From an uncultured Porphyromonadaceae bacterium (GTDB lineage: Bacteria; Bacteroidota; Bacteroidia; Bacteroidales; Muribaculaceae): a stretch of DNA of 34,194 nucleotides. The notes below the pieces were generated by a model. That model had not been told where the DNA came from and made no database searches. It saw only the letters and a list, made by a program, of their open reading frames with translations. Shown in pieces: positions 19,171 to 26,102 of this stretch; the stretch's first letter is position 1; every line of letters begins with the position of its first letter. The stretch covers positions 1 to 34,194 of the forward strand of contig CAMWMK010000031.1 in the NCBI GenBank assembly GCA_947175295.1, written 5' to 3'. The position numbers were made by a program, and so were the translations under genes.

Positions 19171-20778
19171 GTGAACGCTTTCTCAATAATAATCTACGTG
19201 GTCTGCGGACTCTACATGCTGCTCAATTTCAAGCATGACATCCACATGCTGCAGCAAAACAGCTACCGCATCGACCGCTATTGGAAATGGCTCAACCGCT
19301 CGGGCGATATCTCCTCGGCTTCACGCCTGGTGAATGTAGGTGTGCTTTTCCTCCTTTTCTCCACTCTGCTCACTCCGGCCCTCAACGCTATCATGGTAGC
19401 TGCCGTATGCTGCGGACAGGCAGTGGTGATGCTCCGCAGTAAATTCAAGAAACCCCTCGTATTCACTCCACGCGTGAAACGCATCTACGGAGTATGCGCC
19501 GCCATCGCCCTTGCCGTTGCCCTCGCGGTAATCCTCACTGTGGGCCAGGGAGGCAGCGATGCCTTCCTCTATTATTCGGGAGGCCAGGTAAGCCTCGGCA
19601 CCATACTGGTGCTCTGTATCTTCTCCTGGGCCATAGCGATCGCCGCGGTCTGGATACTGAAACCCGTAGAGGCTTCGATCAATGCGAAATACCGCAACGA
19701 GGCCGTTGCCATTCTCCAAAGCATGCCGGACCTTAAGATCATCGGCATCACCGGAAGCTACGGCAAGACATCCACCAAGCACTATCTGCAGCGCATCCTC
19801 TCGGAGCGATTCGACGTACTCATGACTCCCGGCAGCTACAACACTCCGATGGGTGTGATCCGCACAGTGCGCGAGATGATGAAGCCCTACAACGAGGTCT
19901 TCATCTGCGAGATGGGAGCGAAGCAGCTCGGCGACATCAAGGAGATATGCGATATGGTACATCCGCAGATGGGCATAGTGACCGCTGTAGGGCCGATGCA
20001 TCTTGAGTCGTTCAAGTCGCTTGAGAACGTGCAGAAGACAAAGTTCGAGCTTATCGACGCTCTTCCAGCCGACGGCTTCGGAGTCATCAACAATGATTTC
20101 GAATGGTGTGCCAACCGCCCAGTAGGCAATGTGGAAGTAGCCCGATATGGAGTATCCAATCCGGAAGGTTGCGATTTCATAGCCACCGACATAAGGTATT
20201 CGCCCGATGGCACTTCCTTCACAGTGGAGGGAAAAGACGGCAGCCGCCTCGATCTCCATACCCGCCTTGTAGGGGAATGCAATATCTCCAACCTTGTGGC
20301 GGCCGTAATCATAGCGCTGCGTCTTGGCCTTACGCCGGATGAGATACGTCGCGCCGTAGACTCGATCGACCAGGTGGAGCACCGGCTCAATGTGAAGCGC
20401 ACTCCGGGCGGAGTGACGATAATCGACGATGCTTTCAATTCCAATCCCGCAGGTTCGCGGATGGCGGTAGATGTGCTCTCGCAGTTCAAGAGCGGAAAAC
20501 GGATCATCGTGACCCCGGGCATGATCGAGCTTGGCGATGAGCAGGAAAACCTCAACCGTGAACTCGGACGCTATATAGGCGAAAGCGTAGATGTAGCGGT
20601 GATAGTGGGAGCCTACAACCGCAATGCGCTTGTAGACGGCATCCGCTCCACCGACTTCGACGAAAAGAACCTCCACATAGTGGATTCATTCGCCGACTCA
20701 CAGACATTGCTGGCAAAGATCCTCGCCGCAGGCGACACAGTGCTCTACGAAAACGACCTTCCCGACTCATTCAAATAA
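19171..20778 (+). CDS. Membrane-anchored MurF-like Mur ligase
   Basis: A 535-residue protein with two parts. Residues 1-165 hold about four to five membrane segments (4-20, 54-90, 106-124, 143-163). Residues 180-535 form the Mur ligase ATPase and C-terminal domains, with P-loop GITGSYGKTS (192-201), EMGAKQLGDI and GPMHLESF motifs like MurF, and IDDAFNSNPAG in the last domain. The usual soluble MurF substrate-binding domain is absent and is replaced by membrane helices. It may ligate an amino acid or peptide to a membrane-bound acceptor; the substrate is unknown. The start is GTG, because TAA precedes it in frame. It ends the aguA operon. Confidence 0.85.
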   Translation: MNAFSIIIYVVCGLYMLLNFKHDIHMLQQNSYRIDRYWKWLNRSGDISSASRLVNVGVLFLLFSTLLTPALNAIMVAAVCCGQAVVMLRSKFKKPLVFTPRVKRIYGVCAAIALAVALAVILTVGQGGSDAFLYYSGGQVSLGTILVLCIFSWAIAIAAVWILKPVEASINAKYRNEAVAILQSMPDLKIIGITGSYGKTSTKHYLQRILSERFDVLMTPGSYNTPMGVIRTVREMMKPYNEVFICEMGAKQLGDIKEICDMVHPQMGIVTAVGPMHLESFKSLENVQKTKFELIDALPADGFGVINNDFEWCANRPVGNVEVARYGVSNPEGCDFIATDIRYSPDGTSFTVEGKDGSRLDLHTRLVGECNISNLVAAVIIALRLGLTPDEIRRAVDSIDQVEHRLNVKRTPGGVTIIDDAFNSNPAGSRMAVDVLSQFKSGKRIIVTPGMIELGDEQENLNRELGRYIGESVDVAVIVGAYNRNALVDGIRSTDFDEKNLHIVDSFADSQTLLAKILAAGDTVLYENDLPDSFK

Positions 20779-20906
20779 TGCATAATGCACAATTCATAAT
20801 GCACAATTAGCTACGCTAAAGCTAAAGCAAGTCATAATGCATAATTATTTGTCGCTGAAAATATTTTGATGATACTATAACATTTAATTTGAGCAGGTAC
20901 TTAAAT
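20779..20906 (+). repeat. Interspersed repeat copy A (ATAATGCAT-rich)
   Basis: This intergenic block has several ATAATGCA(C/T)AATT units at 20777-20847. The 28-base segment at 20833-20860 matches 29631-29658 in 27 positions, and the end segment TTTAATTTGAGCAGGTACTT lies at 20883-20902. A reverse-oriented ATTATGCAT cluster lies at 20970-20996, so the whole spacer is flanked by inverted AATGCATAATGCA sequences. Confidence 0.8.
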
Positions 20907-20940
20907 AAAAATCCCGAACCTTTTCAGGTCCGGGATTTTT
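20907..20940. terminator. Bidirectional terminator between the MurF-like gene and trxA
   Basis: Fifteen-base arms (20907-20921 and 20926-20940) pair with one A-C mismatch around a TTTC loop. AAAAA on the left and TTTTT on the right give a U-tract in both directions. The flanking genes are convergent. Confidence 0.9.
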
Positions 20941-20998
20941 ATTATTATACCAGTTTTTATATCAATCCTTTATTATGCATTTTGCATTATGCATTGAT

Positions 20999-21295
20999 TC
21001 AAAGGTATGCCTCAAGCAGTCTCTCAAGGTCGGCGGCGGAGTGTACGCCTGCGCCACGCCATTCAAGCTTGTTGTTCTTGAAGATCATCAGCGTCGGCAC
21101 TGACTGCACTACATACTTGGCAGCCAACTGCTCGTTTTTGTCGATATCGATCTTGATGATGCGCACCTTATCGCCCATCTTTTCATGAAGCTCCTCAAGG
21201 ATGGGATGCATCATGCGGCAAGGGCCACACCAGGTTGCGAAAAAGTCCACGAGGACCGGGGTCGGAGATTGGATTATTTCTTCAAATGTTTCCAT
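20999..21295 (-). CDS. trxA: Thioredoxin
   Basis: Small cytosolic disulfide reductant. From the ATG at 21295 the protein has 98 residues, with the redox motif WCGPC (22-26) in FFATWCGPCRMMHPIL and the cis-proline segment SVPTLMIF. The reading frame stays open to an ATG at 21340, but those 15 extra residues are not family-like and lie in AT-rich leader sequence, so the later start is chosen. It is monocistronic and separated from its convergent neighbour by a strong terminator. Confidence 0.93.
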   Translation of the reverse strand: METFEEIIQSPTPVLVDFFATWCGPCRMMHPILEELHEKMGDKVRIIKIDIDKNEQLAAKYVVQSVPTLMIFKNNKLEWRGAGVHSAADLERLLEAYL

Positions 21296-21328
21296 AATTT
21301 TAATATTTAAGATTAATGTTTCCTTATT

Positions 21329-21371
21329 CTTAAGACTCAAGCCATAAAACTTAAGGCTCTATACTTAAGAC
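21329..21371. repeat. CTTAAG palindrome cluster upstream of trxA
   Basis: Three CTTAAG palindromes (21329, 21350, 21364) with related flanks (CTTAAGACT, CTTAAGGCT, CTTAAGACT) lie in the trxA leader or promoter area. A related hairpin is found at 29737-29768. The function is unknown. Confidence 0.5.
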
Positions 21372-21511
21372 TAAGTTTCTTTTATTGTTTTTACGATATT
21401 TAAACACACTCCTCCCCTTTTTGGTTCATGCGACAACACAATAATCGCACTGATTCGAGAAGCCTTTTGATCGGTTCAGAAGGAGAGGATACCGGAGATA
21501 TCAGTATTGCG

Positions 21512-21957
21512 TCATGGGAACAAGTCTTCATGAGCGGATGCGTACGTCCCAATATGGAAATCGGATAGCTGTACTATCTTATAGTCATTGAAAGATTTCG
21601 GAATTCTGTCGGATGAGACCGTAATGCGATCCACCGATACCTTTTTCCATCCGAACAGTATCCCATACAGTGAAATACCGATCCATACTAAAGAAAGCGA
21701 CAATGCAAAGTAATTTACGATCCTCACCACGGACGGAAAGACAAGACCTACGCCTTTTCCAATAAGAGACAACAGGGTAAAGAGCAACGTAGGAATCACT
21801 ACACACAAGGTAAGCCAAAACAGAAGGTTGAGCATTCCCTGTATTGTGTCCTTAACTATAAGCGTGAATGCGATTACAGCTACATAGGCGACAGACGGAA
21901 CGAGGAGCAGACTCTTAATCCACCATGAATTTGAGCCCAGGACCCCGAATTGTCTGA
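21512..21957 (-). pseudogene. Metallophosphoesterase N-terminal remnant
   Basis: The frame is open from about 21966 down to a stop at 21512. It reads several hydrophobic helices, then KKVSVDRITVSSDRIP and KIVQLSDFHIGTY, the first metal-binding block of calcineurin-like phosphoesterases that carry N-terminal membrane segments. The protein stops a few residues after this block, so nearly the whole catalytic domain is missing. At the upstream end coding continues past the first available ATG (21835) to about 21957 (frame NIRQFGVLG) and then meets a TAG, so the native start is also lost. Both ends are therefore truncated and I regard it as non-functional. Confidence 0.65.
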
Positions 21958-22073
21958 TATTCAGACTTAGCTAAATGGGATATTGGGTAATTGTTCCCAA
22001 GTCTCAATTAATCGCCCTATTACTGTTCGGTTGCTGAAACTAAGGGCAGATTTCGTTAGATTTGTGAGGATTA

Positions 22074-22105
22074 CACATTTATGTGAAATAATTATCGTAC
22101 ATTTG
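22074..22105 (+). promoter_or_regulatory. Toxin-antitoxin promoter with possible operator
   Basis: TACATTTG (22098-22105) matches the -7 consensus. Just upstream, CACAT-TT-ATGTG (22074-22085) is a perfect inverted repeat that would fall between the -33 and -7 elements, a plausible site for autoregulation by the HTH antitoxin. Operator function is inferred from position only. Confidence 0.45.
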
Positions 22106-22129
22106 CGTTATAAAAGAAAACAAGACATT

Positions 22130-22600
22130 ATGAGTGAAGTTGAGCTACTACTTTTGGATCAGACAGAGAACTGTACCGTATATACGATACAGTTCCTTTC
22201 CGATGACTTGAACGAGTTTGAGAAATTCGTCGCAAAATTTCAGGCTGACGGTGAATTGAACAAGGATTTCCGTATCATCGCCAAATTTATTGATCAGATT
22301 CTTGATTTCGGTGCGTTGGAAAGATATTTCCGCCCCGAAGGTAAGATGAAGGATGCCGTTGTTGCGTTACCTACATTGAGATCCAAACTCCGTCTATATG
22401 GTTTACGTCTGTCGGATAGAATCCTAATACTCGGCAACGGAGGTCAGAAGAAAACACGCACCTATGATGAAGATGACGCATTAAGTGGATATGTCCTGAC
22501 ATTGCAGCGTTTTGAGGAACTGCTTAAGGAGGGTGTAGCAGACGGGAGTGTGATCATCACTGAAAACGAGATTGAAACAGATAAGACTTTTAAGATATGA
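22130..22600 (+). CDS. Probable HigB/RelE-like toxin of a type II toxin-antitoxin pair
   Basis: A 156-residue protein from the ATG at 22130. The frame runs back to 21983, but the added residues are not protein-like and would cover the promoter. Features that fit HigB/RelE-type proteins are the compact size, the LPTLRSKLRLYGLRLSDRIL segment (around residues 83-102) that resembles the basic RelE/HigB core, and a 4-base overlap with an XRE-type antitoxin gene. RelE-fold toxins cleave mRNA on the ribosome. At 156 residues it is longer than typical HigB (about 95-120), with an acidic C-terminal extension. The assignment depends as much on the partner as on sequence. Confidence 0.6.
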   Translation: MSEVELLLLDQTENCTVYTIQFLSDDLNEFEKFVAKFQADGELNKDFRIIAKFIDQILDFGALERYFRPEGKMKDAVVALPTLRSKLRLYGLRLSDRILILGNGGQKKTRTYDEDDALSGYVLTLQRFEELLKEGVADGSVIITENEIETDKTFKI

Positions 22601-22863
22601 AAAGGGCAAAGACTTCTTTACGGGAGCTATTAGGAGAAATCACACCTGAAGAAAAGGCTGAGGCTCGGCTTTCATTTCAGATTTCCAACAGACTTGACTT
22701 TCTGATGCAGGAAAAAGGACTGTCAAAGAAACAGCTTGCCGATGCCATAGGCAAACGTCCGAGTGAAATTACCCGTTGGTTGAGTGGGGAACATAACTTC
22801 ACTATCTCAACACTTGCCATGCTGTCCTCATTCTTCGGTCAGCCGATTATTACCGTAGGATAG
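22597..22863 (+). CDS. XRE-family antitoxin / transcriptional regulator (HigA-like)
   Basis: An 88-residue protein with an N-terminal helical part and a clear helix-turn-helix (about 42-65: GLSKKQLADAIGKRPSEITRWLSG). This is the usual make-up of HigA antitoxins, which bind the toxin and repress the operon. The ATG overlaps the toxin stop (ATGA), and the toxin-first order matches higBA loci. Base composition is more AT-rich than the surrounding core genes, in keeping with an acquired module. Confidence 0.75.
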   Translation: MKRAKTSLRELLGEITPEEKAEARLSFQISNRLDFLMQEKGLSKKQLADAIGKRPSEITRWLSGEHNFTISTLAMLSSFFGQPIITVG

Positions 22864-22967
22864 CGTGCCCCAGTTATGAATACAACTTCAATTCTGAATA
22901 TTACCAATTACATTTTTATGGTTTAGATGCATCACAAGTGTCTCCTTGCGGAATATGGTGGAGGCTA

Positions 22968-23447
22968 TCAGGAGGGCAACATCTTCCTTTTCTTCAGGTG
23001 AGACACCGCTATGCCAGCTGTGCTGCAGAACGGATTCATTTGACTTATGAACTTTTCAATCAAAGGAAGACATTCCTCAGCCGAGCTGCAATCCAGACAC
23101 AGAGTCTCCACCGGACAGATTCCTGTGCGGTCACGGTTTATGATGTTAGGAACACACTCACTGTAATCAACACTGACATCAGCCGTCGAAAGAAGTTCAA
23201 GTGCCGGGCGGCTTATGACATCTGCATAAACCGCCTTGACACGTCCTAAGATCATGAGGGCGGCAGCCCCCTTTCCTATGATCTTGTCTGCAATCATTGC
23301 ACAGTCAAGAAGGTCAGGATCAGTTTTCAGTATTCTGAACAGATCCTTTACTCCTCTCTCATGGCATAATGTGATTTTTCCATGACTGTAGATGACACAT
23401 GAACACCTTTTGACATGAAGGATACCGACAAGCTGAGATATATTCAT
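22968..23447 (-). CDS. DUF1893 family protein
   Basis: A 159-residue protein matching the DUF1893 family, placed near the cytidine-deaminase-like fold; its activity is unknown. Recognisable blocks are CVIYSHGKITLCHERGVK near the start, MIADKIIGKGAAALMILG and NIINRDRTGICPVETLCLD, the last containing the conserved Cys-Pro-Val-Glu. It begins 18 bases after the RibD_C-type gene and is probably cotranscribed with it. A Cys-rich C-terminal part (three more Cys) is notable. Confidence 0.7.
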   Translation of the reverse strand: MNISQLVGILHVKRCSCVIYSHGKITLCHERGVKDLFRILKTDPDLLDCAMIADKIIGKGAAALMILGRVKAVYADVISRPALELLSTADVSVDYSECVPNIINRDRTGICPVETLCLDCSSAEECLPLIEKFISQMNPFCSTAGIAVSHLKKRKMLPS

Positions 23448-23465
23448 AACCTTATTTTATACTTC

Positions 23466-24143
23466 TTATTTTTCGACATCATATCTTGCCCATATCACTC
23501 CGTTGGGCATGGCTTTCACTGTCTTGAATCTGAGCCTGACAGGCAGATAGTCTTCGCAGTCGCTTATTCCGTCGAAGAGGGCAGGCTGCCCTATCCTTCC
23601 GTCGATGCCTGGAGCTATCATGGCACTCAGTTCATCAATCAGTCCGGCTGAAAGGAATGCACCGTTGATCTTTCCTCCGCCTACGACGGCAAGCCGCTCC
23701 ACTCCGAATTCCTCACGCAGAATCTCCATCGCCCTGTCAAGGTCCATTCTGTCCTTGCCGACCGCAATATAGGAGATTCCTTTTCCAACCAGATATTCAA
23801 GATATTCAGGTGAGGCCTGTTCGCTGACTATGCAGAGACGGTCGGTATTGTCGGTGTCATCCCAAAGAAGCACACCCTTGGTGTCGACGGAAATATCGTA
23901 TCCCTTCGCTTTGTTGGCTACATGCCATATCTCCTCTCCTACACTTCCGGGTCGAGTAGGCTTGAACTCCTCGAATCCGCAATAGTGAATCTGGCAGGAA
24001 TGTTTTCCTTCCACACGCGATGGGCAGTCGAGAGATTCGAGTGCGTCATAATACTCGTCGCCACTGATTTTGTCTACCATGTCGCAGGCCACACGCCCGT
24101 CTACCGACTGCATCATATGGCAGATAATATAAGGTCTTTTCAT
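23466..24143 (-). CDS. RibD C-terminal-domain (dihydrofolate-reductase-like) reductase
   Basis: A 225-residue protein of the RibD_C / DHFR-like fold. The start PYIICHMMQSVDGRVA matches the family N-terminus, and LAVVGGGKINGAFLSAGLIDEL is the nucleotide-binding and substrate region. RibD_C enzymes reduce a ribosylamino-pyrimidine in riboflavin synthesis, but stand-alone members outside rib operons often have other or unknown substrates. No deaminase domain or other riboflavin gene is nearby. It heads a two-gene unit with DUF1893 and has a TAATTTTG -7 element upstream. Confidence 0.75.
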   Translation of the reverse strand: MKRPYIICHMMQSVDGRVACDMVDKISGDEYYDALESLDCPSRVEGKHSCQIHYCGFEEFKPTRPGSVGEEIWHVANKAKGYDISVDTKGVLLWDDTDNTDRLCIVSEQASPEYLEYLVGKGISYIAVGKDRMDLDRAMEILREEFGVERLAVVGGGKINGAFLSAGLIDELSAMIAPGIDGRIGQPALFDGISDCEDYLPVRLRFKTVKAMPNGVIWARYDVEK

Positions 24144-24182
24144 AATCTAATTTAACTTTATTCCTTGTTCAATTTCACCCTA

Positions 24183-24190
24183 CAAAATTA
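24183..24190 (-). promoter_or_regulatory. Minus-strand -7 element for the RibD_C gene
   Basis: Read on the minus strand this is TAATTTTG, a perfect TAnnTTTG match about 40 bases before the ATG. A clear -33 TTTG is not seen at the proper distance. Confidence 0.45.
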
Positions 24191-24433
24191 ATAAAAAATC
24201 TTGAATATAAGCTTTCACTAATACCATTAAAACTTTCACGATCCAGGTTTAGCTTGTACAAAATCGAGTCTACAATCTCTATCATGGCAATTTTCCGAAA
24301 AAACTTTTTTATCTTCGAAAGATTCGGCATAATCCGAATTTTTATTGTATCTTTGTCAAGTATGTCTTATTCCGACATTGCTACAGCATATTGACATCAA
24401 AAGCAATCTGTGAAATATCTCAAAGTAATTGGA

Positions 24434-24837
24434 ATGAAAAAGGAAACATATAAATCAGAATCCAATAGCAGGCAGGCTTCTATGGTGTCTTGGAATCCTT
24501 GGCATGGATGCCATAAGATCAGCGAGGGATGCCGACATTGCTATGAGTAGACTTACGGCCATATCTGAATCGCGATCTCATAGAGGAGGTATCGATCGGA
24601 GGAGAATCCGGTAAATATGCGCGTACGCTCGATTTCGACTGGGTTCTTGACATTCGCAGTCAGTGCTTGGACGCAAACATACCCTTCTGTTTCCATCAGA
24701 CGGGCAGTTATCTTCTCAAGAACGGACGCACATACCGAATACCACGCTCCTATCAGCATTCACAGGCCCGCAAGGCCGGACTTAACACTAACGCTGATTA
24801 TGAGAAAAGCCTAAGAGAACCCAACGAAAACGGGTAA
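24434..24837 (+). pseudogene. DUF5131 (phage Gp37/68-like) pseudogene with internal deletion
   Basis: The 5' part (24434-24550) encodes SWNPWHGCHKISEGCRHCY and then a stop; this Trp/Cys-rich start is diagnostic of DUF5131 proteins. From 24559 a different frame encodes the family C-terminus: SIGGESG, FDWVLDIRSQC, IPFCFHQTGSYLLKNG and RIPRSYQHSQARKAGL, ending at TAA 24835-24837. The central part of the protein is missing and the frame has shifted, so the gene is dead. A TATCTTTG element at 24348-24355 may be its old promoter and the terminator at 24847 its old terminator. Confidence 0.8.
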
Positions 24838-24846
24838 TTTAATGGG

Positions 24847-24881
24847 AAACGAGTCCTTCCCATAGGGTTGGACTCGTTTTT
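24847..24881 (+). terminator. Intrinsic terminator after the DUF5131 remnant
   Basis: A perfect 10-base stem (AAACGAGTCC at 24847-24856, GGACTCGTTT at 24870-24879) runs into a TTTTT tract. Confidence 0.85.
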
Positions 24882-24927
24882 AACTATCGATAATAAAAAT
24901 GTAAAGCAGCATAGGCGTTGGACTCAA

Positions 24928-25125
24928 TTAACCGACATCCTGCTGCAGTCGCTTTGCATGGTCATTTGCTTCGGCATAGAAGCGATCGGCGGCTTCCTTA
25001 TCGTCTAGATTAAGGAGCATCATGCCGAAACTGATGATCGGCTCCTGCCAATCGAAACCGCAAAGATTGATCAACGCACGGAACTGAGGGATGATACTGG
25101 GGATTGCATATTCCCCCGATTTCAT
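24928..25125 (-). pseudogene. Unrecognised C-terminal gene fragment
   Basis: The open frame encodes about 60 residues with protein-like composition (FRALINLCGFDWQEP, MMLLNLDDKEAADRFYAEAN) and ends normally at TAA. Its upstream end runs into the hairpin at 25113-25131, and an in-frame stop lies just beyond, so it looks like the tail of a longer gene cut at that point. I do not recognise the family. It could also be a short intact gene starting at 25125. Confidence 0.4.
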
Positions 25126-25131
25126 CGGGGG
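25113..25131. repeat. Perfect hairpin 1 at a gene-fragment junction
   Basis: CCCCCGAT (25113-25120) and ATCGGGGG (25124-25131) pair perfectly around a TTC loop. There is no T-run, so it is not a typical terminator. Confidence 0.8.
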
Positions 25132-25136
25132 TTAAC

Positions 25137-25169
25137 ATGATGATTGCCCTCCGGGCAATTTCGCATCAT
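25137..25169. repeat. Hairpin 2 at a gene-fragment junction
   Basis: The inner stem ATTGCCC/GGGCAAT (25143-25149 and 25153-25159, loop TCC) is extended by ATGATG/CATCAT (25137-25142 and 25164-25169) across a TTCG bulge. It lies 5 bases from hairpin 1. The pair resembles REP-type or single-strand-transposon-end hairpins, but no transposase is present. Confidence 0.7.
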
Positions 25170-25180
25170 GGCTTATTTCA

Positions 25181-25318
25181 GTGACATTAGAAGAAGATTT
25201 TATTTCATGCAGAGATGAGTTAGCAAGAATTCACAGAAAACTTTTGAAACCTCTTCTGTTTAAGGAAGGGATTATCGGAACTTTTGCATCCGATTTTGAG
25301 TTTCTAAAGAAAGACTAA
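25181..25318 (+). pseudogene. Unrecognised plus-strand gene fragment after the hairpins
   Basis: A frame that starts just after hairpin 2 encodes about 45 residues with good protein character (FISCRDELARIHRKLLKPLL, KEGIIGTFASDFEFLKKD) and stops at TAA 25316-25318, overlapping the stop of the convergent Imm51-like gene. The only local start would be GTG at 25181. It looks like the C-terminus of a gene truncated at the hairpins; the family is not recognised. Confidence 0.35.
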
Positions 25319-25806
25319 TCCCATTCTATTTCGTTGCCTTTCTCGCGGAATATCTTGAAAATCTCCTCCTTGTTTTCAACAAGAGAAACGATTATATCGG
25401 CGAGGCGTTTTACTTTCCCCTCGTTTGCCGCACCATCCTCATAGTAGGCTACATAACTGCCGGCTTCCGAATCCGTTTCCATATCTTCAAGAATCTCCGG
25501 AGCGTTCACGGCAAGATAATAATTCAGAAACGCTTCCCAGTTATAGCCGTTCATGTATGCCTCTTCCCACACTTCGTTCATTTCCTCTCCAAGGGCAAGA
25601 ATATCATCATCCTCAATGTTGAAGCTTAGGGCGACACTTCCATCATCGTGATTCATGATGAAAAGATAGTCTCGGTTCGGATAATTCGATGTTTCCATAT
25701 TTACATTATTAAATTGAACTACCGGTGATTTAGATTGTGAGGTTGCATTGTCCCACGAAAAAGAGACAAGAATCATATAAGTCAATAGTTTTTTCAAAAC
25801 CGACAT
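25315..25806 (-). CDS. Imm51-like immunity protein
   Basis: The protein has 163 residues from the ATG at 25806. The C-terminal two thirds (acidic; NGYNWEAFLNYYLAVNAPEILEDM, TDSEAGSYVAYYEDG, KLADII-like and FREKGNEIEW segments) resembles immunity protein 51, a family that protects cells from polymorphic toxins. The first 24 residues (MSVLKKLLTYMILVSFSW...) look like a signal peptide, unusual for this family. A shorter cytosolic form would start at the ATG at 25698 (METSNYP). No toxin gene lies beside it, so it would be an orphan immunity gene, which Bacteroidales often collect. Confidence 0.6.
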   Translation of the reverse strand: MSVLKKLLTYMILVSFSWDNATSQSKSPVVQFNNVNMETSNYPNRDYLFIMNHDDGSVALSFNIEDDDILALGEEMNEVWEEAYMNGYNWEAFLNYYLAVNAPEILEDMETDSEAGSYVAYYEDGAANEGKVKRLADIIVSLVENKEEIFKIFREKGNEIEWD

Positions 25807-25836
25807 AGCGTGACCTGTGACTTTATTTTTGCCGAC

Positions 25837-26097
25837 CTAGGCACAAACGAAGCAATGACATGACAGCATCCCTGCAAGACGATCAGCATGCCTCCCTATA
25901 CGAATGTAGAGATCATCCTTGAAAAGAGCGAGAAACTGCACACCCAAGAGCCTGCCCTTAGCAAGCAAAACACCATGAAGCTTCGTCAACGACATAAAGC
26001 GTGGAAGCAGATGCTTATGGTGGGTGACAACCGCCTCTCCAAACAAGGCACCGCATTTCGCACCTCCGATATAAAACACGTCAGCAAGCGAATTTGC
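25837..26097 (-). pseudogene. Threonine aldolase internal fragment
   Basis: The minus-strand frame encodes SLADVFYIGGAKCGALFGEAVV, then a KLHGVLLAKGRLLGVQF and YIRIGRHADRLAGML region. These match the PLP-lysine region (the Lys in IGGAK) and the following helices of low-specificity L-threonine aldolase. Only about 85 of the roughly 340 residues expected remain. The 5' part is lost at the border with the nitrilase gene (stop at 26103), and the 3' end breaks into CHCFVCA and a stop. It is a relic of a once intact downstream gene. Confidence 0.7.
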
Positions 26098-26102
26098 AGG
26101 CG

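Noticed and set aside
19321..20676. A 451-codon minus-strand open frame opposite the MurF-like gene
   Set aside because: The opposite strand has clear Mur ligase motifs; this frame has unlikely composition and no recognised family.
24175..24330. A minus-strand open frame of 51 codons upstream of the RibD_C gene (MPNLSKIKKFF...)
   Set aside because: It is AT-rich and shows no recognisable family. It also covers the -7 element of the RibD_C gene and is probably chance.
24322..24339. ATTCGG/CCGAAT inverted repeat followed by a T-rich stretch
   Set aside because: The 6-base stem is too weak to call a terminator or operator with confidence.
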